This document shows, one piece after another, positions 33,856-46,708 of a stretch of 64,000 nt of DNA. The first letter of the stretch is position 1. Each line of letters starts with the position of its first letter. The DNA comes from Diphasiastrum complanatum (lineage: Eukaryota > Streptophyta > Lycopodiopsida > Lycopodiales > Lycopodiaceae), in assembly GCA_029204225.1 (NCBI GenBank), contig MU832087.1:24000-87999 (forward strand), written 5' to 3'. The notes under the pieces are model-generated. The model was not told the origin of the DNA, did no database searches, and was given only the letters and a program-made list of their open reading frames with translations. Position numbers and translations under genes: made by a program.

Positions 33856-36372
33856 TTCCTTCCCCCTTTAAGAGTCTCCTCCTAATGGGAGCAAACCAGG
33901 GAAGTTCAGTCTTAAATAGTCTTTTCTCTCCCAAGTGTCCTCATCATCTGTCTTGCCTTTCCAACATACAAGAGACTTAGAAACCAGATGGTTTCTTAAT
34001 TGATGACGACGAACGTCAACAACTTTTTCAGGTACATTAGGAACAAAGGTAGACAGATCCTCGAGCTCAACTAGTTCACCTTTCGGAATTAGGGAATCCT
34101 TCCTACTGAGTCGTTCTTTTATGACTTAAATGGAAAACAAGATGAACTCCAACCCTAATCGTAAGATCTAGCTGATAAGCGACCGGGTTGATTTTCTTTA
34201 CAACCTTATAAGGTTCGTTATATCGAGGAGATAGCATATGGCATTTTCACGTCCGGAGTACCTTCGAATCCTTAGGGATTTTAAGATACACCCAGGTTCT
34301 GTCGACCTCAATATCCCGAGGTGAACGACCACGATGAGCATAAAACTGAGCTCTATCCTGAGCAGTTTTCATGCTTTCCTTGGCCACTAGCAGCATTTCT
34401 TGCGTATCTTGTAGGAAATCTACTACAGCTTGCACCTTGAGACCTTTGAGTCCAACCGAAACTGGAGAACACGGCTGAAAGCCATACATTAGCATAAAAG
34501 GATTGAATCCGGTGGCAGAATGCTTAGCACTATTGTGCACAAGCTCAACCAAAGGGAGATACTTTTTCCAATCAGACTGTCGGTGAGAAACATATGCTCT
34601 AAGCATATCTTCCAACGTCTGGTTGACACGTTCTGTCTGCCCATCAAATTCTGGGTGATCCGAAGAACTAAGACTAAGGGTTTCAAGTTTTTCAAAAACT
34701 GCTTGCCAAAACTTGCCAGTGAACTTAAAGTCATGATCACTAACAATATTATTCGGCAAACCATACAATTTGTACAGCTTTTCAATGAAAAGCTGGGCTA
34801 GTTCAGATGCCTTGACAGTTAATTTAGTTGGTATAAATTGTGCCATCTTGGTTAGCCTATCAACCACCACCCAAATGGCATCGTGATCACTTCGGGTTTT
34901 AGGGAGTCCAACCACAAAATCCATTGAAATACTTTTTCATTTCTTACTAGAAATTTCCAAGGGATGTAGAAGACCCGCAACTTTGAGTCTTTTTGCATTG
35001 TTTTGCTGACATTGTTCACAACTTTGAACATATGCCTCCACATGACCTTTCATCTTAGGCTAGAAAAAATTCTGCCTAACAAGGTCAAGTGTCCTCTGTA
35101 TGCCTGGGTGACCAGCACAAGGGTTGTCATGACACTCCCGCAAGTCCTTCCTATCCGGCACACAAACCTTTTCCTTTCGGAAAAGCAGACCATTCCTTAT
35201 GGAATAGTCTTCAAGTATCTTATCATTACGGGATTGCTTGGGATCCTGCATCCCAAGGTCATCACTAGATCTAGAATTTCCCGTCAGGACATCTAGCCAG
35301 ATGCGACCAAAAAACCTATTAGTTTGACAAAGATTCTGTAGTGAAAGATACAAATCAGATTGAATCTCAGCAAAGCATAATTGATTTATCTCTCCAATCC
35401 GACTCAAGGCATCGACAACACAGTTTGACGTACATTTATGATACTTAATGTCAAACACAAACTCTTGAATGAGTTCCAACCATCTAGTCTTACGACCACG
35501 AAGGTCCTTGGCATCACAAATATACTTAAGGGATTGGTGATCAGTCGTTACCGTAAATCTGGCACCATAAAGATAATGCCTCCAAATTTTTAAAGCGTGA
35601 ATGACTGCAAAAAGCTCCTTCTCATAGGTAGAATACCTAGTTTGTTGAGCAGGATCCAACTTCTTGCTTTCAAAAGCCACTGCTCTACCATCCTGATAAA
35701 GGACCGCTCCAATCGCAAAGTCGCTAGCATCCGTATCAACCACAAAGGGCCGATTAGGATCGACAATGTGTAAAATTGGAGCTGTAGAAACACAATGCTT
35801 GAGAGTCTCAAAACTCTCATTCATTTCGTCCGTCCATGTCATCAATGGACTTTTTCTACTTCTACATTTTTTCTTCACCCCCTTAAGAACGTTCATCAAG
35901 GGCAATGCTATTAAGGCATAGTCCATAATGAACCTGTGAAAGAATCCTGTGAATCCCAAAAAGAATTTCACATCTCAAATTGTCAAGGGTCTCGGCCATT
36001 CTCTACCTTAAGGACTTTGTCATAATCATCTTCAAGACCTTTATCCGATATGACATGGCCCAGGTATTTGAGTTTAGTCTGGAAGAACTGCATTTCGACT
36101 CCTTAGCATAGAGGTTTTTTTGCCTTAGAAGATCCAAGACAATACGAAGATGCTCTTCGTGCTCCTCAAGGGTCCGACTATAAATTAATATGTCGTCCAA
36201 ATACACCACCACAAACTTTCCCAGATATGGACGAAGAATATCGTTCATCATCTGTTGGAAAGTGGCAGGCGCATTCGTGAGTCCAAAAGGTAACACTAAA
36301 AACTCATAATGGCCATACCTGGATCGAAATCCACACCTTGTCCTCTTGGTCTTATGGCCCAAAGACACACCT
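33856..36372 (-). mobile_element. Chromovirus (Gypsy) pol: RT, RNase H, integrase, chromodomain
   Basis: Minus-strand motifs run in order. RT (36368-36003): [34 protein letters not shown]. RNase H (35971-35400): FVVDTDASDFAIGAVLY, LFAVIHALKIWRHYLYG. The zinc-binding end of integrase is near 35100 (NPCAGHPGIQRTLDLV). Integrase core (34924-34450): MDFVVGLPKTRSDHDAIWVV, IVSDHDFKFTGKFW. A chromodomain follows near 33900-34000 (CWKGKTDDEDTWERKDYL). The domain order RT-RH-IN-chromodomain is that of plant chromoviruses. Gag, protease and the front of RT are not present, because the element stops at about 36372. It is a broken fossil with few breaks in the retained part. Confidence 0.92.
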
Positions 36373-36975
36373 AAATCTCCTCTAAGGCTTGTCCTTAGAC
36401 AGGAGAAGGTGCTGGTACAACTGTACGTTCATGAGGAGGTGGAGGAAAAAACTTCAAATTTCCTTCCCAAAAGTGAAAAGGATGGAGGATTTGCCATTTT
36501 CTTTGTGTGTGCAGGTGGAAGATTACAAGGAGCTGGATTAAGCCCAAGAAAGAGGCTAAGAAAGATAGAAGGAAGAGCACACAGGTCTATACTTGCAGTA
36601 GGTATAGCCTACAAGTACAGCTGTATACTTTTATATTATTTCTATGACAAAGCTATGGTTTAACATAGCTTTATGTGCTTTGAATGTTAAAAAAACAAAC
36701 TTTTCGCCTAAGCTTAGAAATTCAAAAAAAGTTTATTTTAAAACTTACATAAAGTTTACAAAGTTAAAACAAAACTTTGTAAACAAAGTTTCAATACGTA
36801 CCTAAAAAAGTACAAAAGGTTTAATAGTTTTTTATTTGCAAGACTTTGAAAGGTTTCAAAGTTTATACAACTTTGAAGTTCCTGTTACAAACCTTTGCAA
36901 GTTTCAAAGCCTGTGTAAGTTCGTTTTGTTTGTGACCTCAAAGTAGAGTCAAGAATATGTCATATCAAAGTACTT
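36373..36975. other. AT-rich stretch with clustered inverted repeats
   Basis: The first 250 bp show a purine-rich open stretch without similarity. About 36640-36930 is dense in AAAGTTT/CAAAGTT words. It includes a perfect 12-bp inverted repeat with a 7-bp loop (36754-36765 and 36773-36784) and a 9-bp one at about 36650-36673. It may be the LTR or leader of the Gypsy gag that follows, but no primer site was found. Confidence 0.4.
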
Positions 36976-38830
36976 TGTTTTAAAAGTACCTAAGAGGTAC
37001 AATCATGACTATGACTCCTCTCCTCTCCTTTCATAGCTTAAGAATAAAGGAGGCCCTGAAAGCTGCGTTTGAGCCAGCGGTTCGAGCCAGCGGCCATGTC
37101 AGAATTTTTTTTTTAAATAGAGTACCGTACGGCCACGTGTGCGATATTGATACACCTAAGTATGATGGAAAATCTGACCCAGTAAGATTTCTTCAAGACT
37201 TTGATAACACATGTCGCTTCTATGGAGACACCTCTGAAACAGAAAAACTCAGATTATTCCTATGGTACTCTATGGAACCGCCAAAGAATGGTATCTCAAC
37301 CTAGAAACTCCTGATCTTGTGTCTTGGAATACCCTCAAAGATGCTCTTATCAAGTATTTTAGACCTTCAAAACTGACTCAAAGCCCATTCATCCAAATCA
37401 CGCACATCAAGATGCAGCATGAAGAGTCCATACGAAGTTAGCGTTTTAAACATCTCAAGGTAGAATGTGTCGATGGCAATATCACTAAACGTATGGTTAT
37501 CAAATTATTGCTGGTTGAACTCCCTTAAAGTAGTCGCCGCAAAATGAAACCAGTTGATCTTTATGATCAACTTAAGGATGTAATGACTGATGCCATTCGA
37601 GAAAAAGATGAGGGGTCTGATGAGGACTTTGATAACCATGAAAAAAAAGCCAAGCATCCCGAACGTCTTCACAACCCAAAACCTGAGAATACCGCCCAAT
37701 CTTTCGACATACTACATCAAATGGAAACTTGGCATAAGGCTCAACATACGCACATGGAAAAACTTACTGCTGATTTTTAGATCGCTATGAAAAATATTGC
37801 TAACAAATCATTTCCAACAAGAGAAAATATCTGGTGTTCTATCTGTTCACAGAATCACACTGCCAATGAGTGCCCCCAACTGAAAACCCACTTTCCGATA
37901 ACCTCCACACCCATGTATCGACAATATCACTCGTACAATCCAAAACAACCCATGTCGCGACCAGGAGTATATCAACCACGACCTACTACACCCAATCAGT
38001 ATCCACCATGCCAACAGTTCATCGTTAATCAACCCGCTCCACAATAAGCTGTACATTTTATTGATCCAAATTCTATAGATCCAGCAACTTATTATGTGGA
38101 AGATACTACTCAACCAGGATACTCCTCTGAAACAGTCGTATATTATTCGTATGATCCTAATACTTAAGTGGTTGACCCAAATGCCCCCACCTATGATCCA
38201 AACCAAGCTATGTTTACGTGGATGCTTTATCTGTGCAGGTCCTAGCATTCAATGCCCAGACAAACTTCTTTTTTCACCAACTTGTAAAAATTGTGGCATT
38301 GAACACCATGTGAAGGATTCTCCTTCCAGATCTAAACCCGCTGCTCTTGTCTACTCCGCGCAAGTATAAACTTTGCCAATCAACACTCTGCCAACATGGA
38401 TTTTGAATCGTGCACAAACCCAATGCCAAGCCCCTACCATTGCACCTAGCAAAACCCAGTAGCACACCATACCTCCGAGTGAAGGGTCTATGCCCATTGT
38501 GTATCCTCAACCATCTGAAGAAATTCGGCTGCATCACAAATATCGTCATCAGATTCGAAATGGTTAATAAAAGTATTTTCTCAATTGTTTTTTTTCTGAT
38601 TTAGAGGTCAATACTCAGAGTGGGTATCAAAGAAGATCTTTTGTTAAGTCATTCACGGAAATGTGTTGGGACATTACCAGTATTGGGTTACGATGATGCA
38701 ACACCTTTCTTGACATTCAAGATTTTCTCGGATCTCTTCTTTAAAACTTCTCCTAGGGCAAATCTAGATTGATATGCACCCCTTGGAAACTCGTGTGGTT
38801 TCCTATTAAAAGGGGGAGAAGTAGGAAGAA
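36976..38830 (+). mobile_element. Gypsy gag fragment (plus)
   Basis: About 37100-37560 encodes a retrotransposon gag capsid domain (IDTPKYDGKSDPVRFLQDFD, SETEKLRLFLWYSM, LVSWNTLKDALIKYF). A charged linker and a zinc knuckle near 37830-37880 (CSICSQNHTANECP) follow, then a proline/tyrosine-rich tail. A second cysteine cluster appears near 38230-38320. Similarity fades by about 38650, and AAAAGGGGGAGAAG lies near 38808, possibly a polypurine tract. No pol was seen. It is a broken fossil, and its relation to the chromovirus copy starting at 39271 is unclear. Confidence 0.8.
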
Positions 38831-39270
38831 AAGAGAGTTATCAAGGAGAAACACCTATCATAGATTCCAAGAGGAATCTGTTATATGAATAGATGACGGA
38901 CCTATTTCAGAAATCTGAAATGATAGGATATTTAGATAATACAGAAATCCTTTAAGGATTTTTCTAATTGATTTGTGTTAGAACTAGGGAATGCTATTGC
39001 AAGATAGTGGTTTGTTGAAGCATGTTCCTTGTTGGTGGTACTTAACTTGATCTTAGTGAGATTTGTGGGTTGATGCAAGGAAGGAAATTCACGCTAATAA
39101 TGTATTCTTTTGATTATCTCCGATTGAGATTTTGGTTGTGAAATGGCACTCTTTGAGAAATATTCTCTCTTAGAGGATAACCAAGTTATAGGATTCTCGG
39201 TTAAAAAAAGTACTGTGTACAAATCAGGTGATATCTGTAAAGATATGCTATGTAGTGAATCTTTGTGTGA
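38831..39270. other. Unassigned DNA before the duplicated segment
   Basis: No recognised domain. It ends where the copy of 690-3703 begins. Confidence 0.35.
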
Positions 39271-41580
39271 TCATAAACCTTTTGTACAAACTTTTAATCA
39301 TGTGGATCTACAAAGGATTCCTTGGACTAAGTTATTTGCATGCATAAACTAGTCGTGAATAAATAGGCATATGGATGAGAATTGTATAGAGACAATTTCT
39401 CACTAGGTTATAGTAATTTCTCATTGAGAATTGTTATTGACCTAGGTGGAATTAGAATCAGATTGAATGTGGTGTCTTGGATCCACACCCGTCCATTCAA
39501 ATATTTTCTAAGTCCTATACAGCTAACTGAGTCAAAAGCGCTACTTCTGAGTTAGTTGTTTGAATCAACAATATAATTTCTCTTATGGATATTATTGTTG
39601 AAATGTATTGCTTATAAGTCGCAACTTTTATGAGTCAAGTTTAGATTCATTTAAAGGTTTATGTGCATAGAATACATGAGAACTTTTGGCCTTATCTTTT
39701 TCCGATTGGAAAAGATGATATACTATCCCAGAAGACTCAGGTAGAGTTGGATAGCTGATGGTAGCCAAAAGTTAGAGCTTCACGTAATGAAGTTCATGTG
39801 AATCTTAAGTCAATCTAGATTAGGACTTAAGAGTAAATTCTAGAGGTATTCTAGATTGGGACCCTAACCTTGGAATGACTCTTTGTGCCATGGCTAAAGT
39901 AAGGGTATTTTTGGATTACAATCCTTATAGAGGCACCATATGTGAGTCAGAAAAGTCCTCATGTGTCTTTTAAGAATTGTGATGCACTCTTATGATATGG
40001 TATGGTCTTGGAAATTTGGAGAGTTGGGATTGGTGAATCATAACTCAGACTCTAGAATGTACCTAATCCATAAGAGAGGATTGTGTTCATGGTAATATTA
40101 CCCCGGATGAATAAACAAGTTAGTGGAATTCTGGTATGATTGATCATCTTACCAAATCGGCTATGTTTATTCAGATAAAAACCAAGTAGTTATAGAGTGT
40201 CTATTTAGGCTTTACGGATTACCAAGTGACATTATAAACATTCACGATTCGAAGTTCACTGGTCACTTTTGGTCGGCTGTATTCGCTAAACTAGAGATGA
40301 CTTTGAGCTTAAAGCTCTTCTGATCATTGGTAATCACCTATGTTAGGTTATTGCGTTCTTTTATTGAGTATAGGACAAGAATCCGATGAATTATGATTTA
40401 CGAATCATAGTTCAGATTCTAGTTATACTTGGTCATTTAATAGAAGAATTACTTGTGTGATCAAAAGATCAGATAAGATATGTATTTATATTTTGATAGC
40501 AATCTCCTTGGAGAGGAAGTTATCCTTGATGAAGATTAAGCTATAGTAAGCATTTGGCTACCGGTTATAGCCCGTGCATGCTTATGTATAGTTTTGAACC
40601 TATATCACTCATTTTGCTAGAGACTCGTATGATCACTCATTTTGGTAGAGACTCGTATGATCAGGTTTCAGAAGGTAGCGGATTTCCTACATGATATGCT
40701 GAAAATGCTAGAAATAGCTTCTAAGAATGTCTAGTGTACCCAGGATAGGCACCGACACTATTTTAATTTGAAATGATCACCGCGAGACTTTCAAATGGGG
40801 GGGTTGGGTGTATTTAAAAATCTCGAAGGATTTTAGTGTAGTGAGCATCAACAAGCATTACAAATTGTCTCTTAGATATAGAGGACCACATTAGATCTTG
40901 TAAAAAATCAAATTCTTAGCTTACCAATTGGACCTGCCAGAAGGAACTCAAATGCATCTGGTTCTTCACGTAAGCTGACTCTAGTAGAGTCTACGTGAAG
41001 GAGACATCTTGATTCTGGAGATCAACTGGGCCTGTTGGATAGATTATTGGGTGTGTCTCGACTTGAGTCCGGAAGGATCTTAGATACAAGAACTAAACGA
41101 TTGAGAAATCGTATAGTTACCAAGCATCTGGTTCGATGGAAGAGTCGCACAGACAATGATGATTCTTGGTATCAGGAAGGGATCTTAAGGACAAATTTTC
41201 CTAGCTTTAAGTTCTACAAAACTTGAATAAGGGGGGAAGAATGTCATGTCCATGACTGGTCTCGAGTAGCATGTCCACGCTAGGGATCAGTAGACCAACA
41301 ACCCGTAAGTTAATTGTGACTATAAGGGAATTGGGGCCCTTATGTGTACATGGTCATAATTAATGGTTGTAGGCCTAAACTCTTGATGGTGGATTTGTAT
41401 GGGTCTATCAGTGAGTCATTGGAGAATTGGATGACATGGCCCAGATAGGCTGCAAAGGTGTCCAGTGAGGTGTCACAGTGCGGTGTCATAGTGCACTACT
41501 AGTGGTCCATGGGTTGGAGCGATGCCTCATTCCTCTTTGTGATTGATCCATAGCTTGGGGGCTAGATCCGTTCGATCTAG
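39271..41580 (+). mobile_element. Chromovirus (Gypsy) 3' part with LTR, copy 2
   Basis: This is the longer copy of 690-2090. Near 40200-40320 it shows part of a Gypsy integrase core (FRLYGLPSDI, DSKFTGHFWSAVFAKLEMT). At 41035-41226 it has the chromodomain-like tail (RNRIVTKHLVRWKSRTD, DDSWYQEGILRTNFPSF), then AAGGGGGGAAGA and an LTR start TGTCATGTCCATGACTGG at 41242. It is a broken fossil. High identity with copy 1 extends past the LTR into unrelated elements, so the two are copies by duplication rather than by independent insertion. Confidence 0.75.
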
Positions 41581-42839
41581 GTTTGGTTGGGTTGGTTTGT
41601 CCACCATCTGTTTCCCTTGTGTTGCTTGTTATTGGCATGTTTAGAATAGGATTCTTGGTTTAGGACTTTACAAAATCTATCATGCAAAAAGTTCATAACT
41701 TGTGGACTAGTCAAGTTGGTATGCAAAATCTTGGCAGTCAACTTTGTGCATTTTTTGATCTTGATCTTCATGGTCATGATGAGACATGGAGGCCTCGGAT
41801 TTCCCTCTTTATGGTGCAACTATTTTCAAGAAAGTCGAGGTTTCAAGCCCAAGATCATCTTTAAGCATGGAGGGAACAAAAGGAGCTGGTGACAAATTGG
41901 TGAAATGCTCATCAAAGGAGTTGGCAATGGATTTCCACTACAACAATTGTTGAATTTATCTCCTCTACTCTCCTGAATCCCATGTTAATCTAGTTCCTTC
42001 ATATTGCTGCAATTCTACATGCATTGTTGCACAGTCTGCAAAATTACTCTATTACTAAAGACAGGCAAAAGAATGGCCCGACCGACTTATCGGGAAGCCC
42101 TACTTGGCCAACATATTGGGGAGTCCAACTTGTTGACTCAACTGACATATTGACATATCGAGAGGTCCGACTTGTCAACTTACCCGACTTATCGTGAAGG
42201 CCACACTATCTCAAAGTCATCGACTAATCGACAACTTTGAATAGTCGAAGCCTTCTCACGACCACTTCTTGTACTATGCAACGATCTGACAATGACAACA
42301 GCAGTCACAATTTCCTCCAGACGGCACAACGGCTCCATGCCATCTTCTTTGTCCTTACATTTGCACAAATGTAAATTGTATATAGTTGATCCATTGTGTC
42401 AATTTAGTTTGTTACACCTTCCATTCACAACCACTTTATTTTTTGAGGGCCTAGAATTTTAAGTGGCTGGAAAAGAGCATTTTAGTGACCTATCGAATTC
42501 CTTTGTGATTATATTCTAGTTGGTGAACTCACAGTTTACAAGATTTTATTAGTCATTAATGATGGATTCTGGTATAATAAAAATGTTCAACTTCCATCTA
42601 ATGACAAAATACAAATTGAAATCGCATTGTATAACTTTTCTTTTGACAGACAACCAAGGTCCATTAGTATTAAAGATTTGGTTGACTAGATTGGAAGCTT
42701 ACTTTCATCATCACCATTATTCTGAAGATAATATCTACTTCAAAGACAAGTTCAAGCATGGTGGGACGCTCAAGCATATCCGATGACAAGACTTTGGAGT
42801 AAATTTAAGATTGCGTGTATGGATAGTGCTACAAAATTC
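41581..42839 (+). repeat. Second copy of the 2090-3390 segment (LTR remainder and gag-like piece)
   Basis: It aligns base for base over most of its length with 2090-3390, including the CGACTTATCG repeats (about 42080-42200) and the Gypsy gag-like piece (about 42640-42790). It holds no independent gene. Confidence 0.8.
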
Positions 42840-43155
42840 TGTTGAAATTGTCAAATTTTAGCTTTTAGATCTAAGTTAATTTGTACATAACTTGATCCCA
42901 CACGTGTGGAGCCTGTTCCCACATGTGGATGGTAGTCATAAATTCATCTAGAATTAGTTAGATTAAATTTGTTGAAAGTTAGTCAAGTAGAAAATTGCCA
43001 CTTGGCATCATTTCATTGATTGGTTAAGCATTCCCATGTGAATAAGTTTCACATTAGTGAGGCCACTCTTGAGTTGGTTTGATCATTTGTCAAGTTTTTC
43101 TTGCCAGTTAGATGCAATTTTTTATCTAGATCCAAATATAGACATTAGATTTGAG
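42840..43155 (+). repeat. Partial Copia LTR (copy of 3391-3703)
   Basis: It starts TGTTGAAATTGTC and contains the ACACGTGT box. Similarity to the LTR at 3391 stops at about 43155, where unrelated coding-like sequence starts at once. This is the right end of the duplicated segment. Confidence 0.8.
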
Positions 43156-43522
43156 AACAGTGGATTTCCACTGGGCCTTACAGGCGTACCAGCGGGAGTA
43201 TATACACTCTACCGATCCTACAGTGAGACAATCGACACTCTTTGCGAAAGACTTGACTCAGTTGGCATCAGTGGCAACGAGATGGGATGACTGTCTTCCT
43301 CCTTTGGTATTCGATCCAAATAAGCCAATGGCCTCAGAGAATATCAAGGATCAGCCGCCAGTTGCTCGACTATATTTTCATGCAGCAATGATGGGAGGCT
43401 CCTGGGAATCTCGCTTCACGTCATGGACAATCTCAAAGTGGATTGCCGGAGCTCATTATTGTTTTTTGCCACATAATTTGGATTCTAACACTGCCCGACT
43501 CGATTTTATGGAGAAGGTGTAG
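43155..43522 (+). CDS. Unrecognised ORF at the duplication breakpoint
   Basis: A frame of about 122 codons has balanced composition: VDFHWALQAYQREYIHS, LASVATRWDDCLPPLVFDPN, VARLYFHAAMMGGSWESR, KWIAGAHYCFLPHNLDSN, ARLDFMEKV. It looks like genuine protein sequence rather than repeat noise. It has no Met start and begins exactly where the Copia LTR similarity ends, so it is a fragment. I do not recognise it as gag, pol, transposase or a known host family. Candidates are an exon of an unknown gene or an integrated RNA-virus coat-protein piece (plants carry partitivirus-derived examples). I cannot decide between them. Confidence 0.3.
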
Positions 43523-43851
43523 TATCATTTAATAAAGATTCGTCGTGAAGCCAATAAAAGTCCCCAATAACTGCACCTCGCAGGTGTCATGGGACCGCCA
43601 CCAATTTTGGTGGGGGATACTATTGGAGGGTTTGCGGATCTGAAGGCAACTCTAACCCTAGTTAATAGGGTTAGAGTTGACATTTAGGCCCTACGACATT
43701 AAAAGTCTCGCAAAAAGGCCTAAAGTCCTTTTATTGACAAACCATTTATTAGTTAGCTCATAAATCCTCCACACAGAGATTTGTTAACTCTGCAAGTATC
43801 CGTCAAACAATACTTGATCATATGTCTATGTGCACCGACTAGGTTAAGTGC
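43523..43851. other. Non-coding DNA after the orphan ORF
   Basis: It contains ACTCTAACCCTAGTTAATAGGGTTAGAGTT (43648-43677), a near-palindrome with two telomere-like words facing each other. Otherwise nothing was recognised. Confidence 0.4.
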
Positions 43852-44001
43852 ACCCAATACATAAACACATTCTTATCTGGCAGATTTCTCCAGAACCCAC
43901 ATATGTTACTCACATATCTCACTATGACCCAATACATAAACACATTCTTATCTGGCAGATTTCTCCAGAACCCACATATGTTACTCACATATCTCACTGA
44001 G
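43852..44001. repeat. Tandem duplication, 2 x 75 bp
   Basis: Copies starting ACCCAATACATAAACACATT at 43852 and 43927 are identical until the last few bases, which suggests a recent event. Confidence 0.92.
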
Positions 44002-46708
44002 ATCTTGTAACTCAGCTACAAATAATTTCTATTCCTCATGAGTAAATAACATATCTGGAATATCTTTGAGACGAATAACATTCACTCTCAATAGTTTTCC
44101 AATCCATCTTACCTCTAATTACATAATTTCTTCCACTCAATCAACCCCTCTCTGATCCTAGTACTCAAACTAAGATTAGGTTGATCCCAATACAAAACTC
44201 TCAGACTTAAATTCTGATCAAACTTACTTCTATTCCAATCAAAATGGAATTAGTAACCTTTGACCTTTCACTGTACTACTTATAGATAATGATTCAAATA
44301 TCAAACCTGTTCTAGTTCCAGATTGATTTACTCTAGGGGCAAGATTCTATCAATTAACAGATCCAATGTAATCAATGTATCAAATTCTACTTCTAACATT
44401 ACAATTGACATCCAAAACTGCGGATACCTCAATGGTCACAAAGATATCAGTTATGAATTTAACTAAATGAATTCTTTCAGGAAATTAACGACTTGTATTA
44501 AGCAATTATTTACTGAGATTACCAAATTCCTAATTGCGAGATATATTTCCCGATCACACTTACTACCACTGATGTCCACTCTTTTTCCCTCCTTAGAATT
44601 TTCAGTCCTCTGAAAAAAAAATTTCAGCTAAGGCACTAAGAAGATGCAACGACATTAGAAAATGTTTAAAATTAATTACTGTAGGAAAAAATTTGAAACA
44701 ATTTCATTTCTATCCTATACCTGGGTAGAATCACCAATATAGAATCCACCATAGGATTTTAACTTAAAATGAAATTAGTTTTAACATTTGATCAGTTCCT
44801 AACAACTACCAATTTCAAATAAAATTGGACTATTTTTCCTTTCCATTGAACTGGCTTAAGAATTACTTCGTTAAAGTTGTCTGTAATTAATGGCAATTTC
44901 ATAAAATTTGGATTCAGATACTTCTTTTTTTGTATTCACACACAAAAATCGTGGAATAAAGAATTACCTCCAAATATTATCCATTTTATTCCAATAATTA
45001 CTTTAACAAATATCTCAAAAGCTTTTGATTTGTTCAACCTTAATGATTAAAATCATCAAGAACACTAAACCAACTAATCGGTGTTCCACCAACTTGAAAA
45101 GGAGAAAACAAAACACAATTTAACTCCTTGTACCGGGAGTATCAATACTCCAAAGTTAAATGGTTTAAAATGCATAATACCAAGGAATCAAATTCCTAAA
45201 CTGGGTATATGCCTGAGAACCATACTATTCTTCACTGTTTGTCAAGATTTTCTTTTTTAAAAACATAAAAGGCCATGGGCCCAAAAAGGCTTCTTCAAAA
45301 AGTTAGGGCCGGCTCTCTCTTCCACCATAGACAGCTCGACCGGCACAAGCGAGAGAGAGAGAGAGAGAGAACAAGCCGCCACCAGAAGCCTCAAAGCCTC
45401 GATCCTCCATCACGAGAGAGCAAGAGGAAGAGAGCTTCAAGCTTCCTACGGATCGCACTTCCAGTGGTGAAGTTACATCCCACAACTCCCTCCTTCAGTG
45501 ATGGCAAAGCAAGGATTTAGCGCATGCAAGCATGATGATCCACCTGATAGCCAACTACCTTTGCTGCAAATTCAGGTTTCAAAACTGCTATCCCAAACCG
45601 AATGCTCCTGCAACCTGTTATTAACAGATTTGCCGCTACAGCAGATAAAGCTGATCACGCACCTCTTTCAAAACATTGATTTCTGCAGGGGCAATTCATC
45701 TCGTTTCAACCAACGCTGGAGAATGCAAATTTTGAATCTCATTGTGTCCTTCCTCACGCTTCTATTGTGGGTAGAATGTTCCAACTGCTATCATCCTCCT
45801 TTACATCATACTATCACATGGATGAGGATCTAAATCAGTATGATAGGGATTTAAACTTCCACAACTAGTAGGTGATTTCCGAGAAGGAGCACCCTATTCA
45901 CAAGCAGTCAGGCTCATCACACCAACGACCTGTAGCATAGTCAATGATCACTGCTTCTAACTAGCCATTAACAACTATCTACAAGTCTGCCTCCAAAATC
46001 TCCTTCTGTTCCATTACTTAGGACCAAGAATCGCTGGAAAAAATTATGAAGACAGATTGTATTTTGTCCATCTAGCAAGCTAAAACCATCAATTCCACCA
46101 AAGCTTCAATCACCAAAAAGATGTAACAAACTTCTAGTAGAAAAGTGTTTTAATCAAGAGTTAAACTTCTTTCAATTAATCACTAGTCTCTAGTTTTTTC
46201 GGCAGCATATCATTAAGGAATATAACATAATAACAGTTTTACAAGAGTCTATAGTCAGCACGTAATACTGGAGGATTAGCTTCTGCAAAACTCAATCCTC
46301 AACATGCAAACAGTAGAATCCTAAAACTTGGGTTTGATAGACTGTTTTCCAGAATAAACTGATTATACTCGATCTATCACAACCATAAACCATCAAGCAT
46401 GTTATCAATCATTAATGATATGAGAAACAAACTTACGGATTTGTATACAAAAGTCATCCTACTTCAAAAAGGATTTTCTCAAAGTTCCATAAAATCAGAC
46501 ATGAATTCCAACAATATTAACAAAAAGATAAATTGGTGGAGTGCACTCTACCACTCTCTTTGCTACATGCTTCAACAACAAATTAGAGGATTCCAAAACA
46601 CAATTTTGTCCTTGAGAGTTTTGCACATCAATCTGAGACATAAATCCATGTGCTTCCGATTTGATGTAGGGCTTGTCTCCTCTCCAATCCAAGACCGCAT
46701 CTTAGTCG
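44002..46708. other. Long AT-rich non-coding stretch
   Basis: About 2.7 kb has no supportable gene. A (GA)10 run lies at 45351-45370 in a short GC-richer patch. At its right end is the minus-strand primer site of an LTR element (46709-46721), so this may be the interior of a non-coding, LARD-like element. The matching second LTR was not found on the left. Confidence 0.4.

Noticed and set aside
43648-43677. Facing telomere-like words (CTAACCCTA...TAGGGTTAG)
   Set aside because: Only about one or two repeat units on each side and no array, so an interstitial telomere is not supported.
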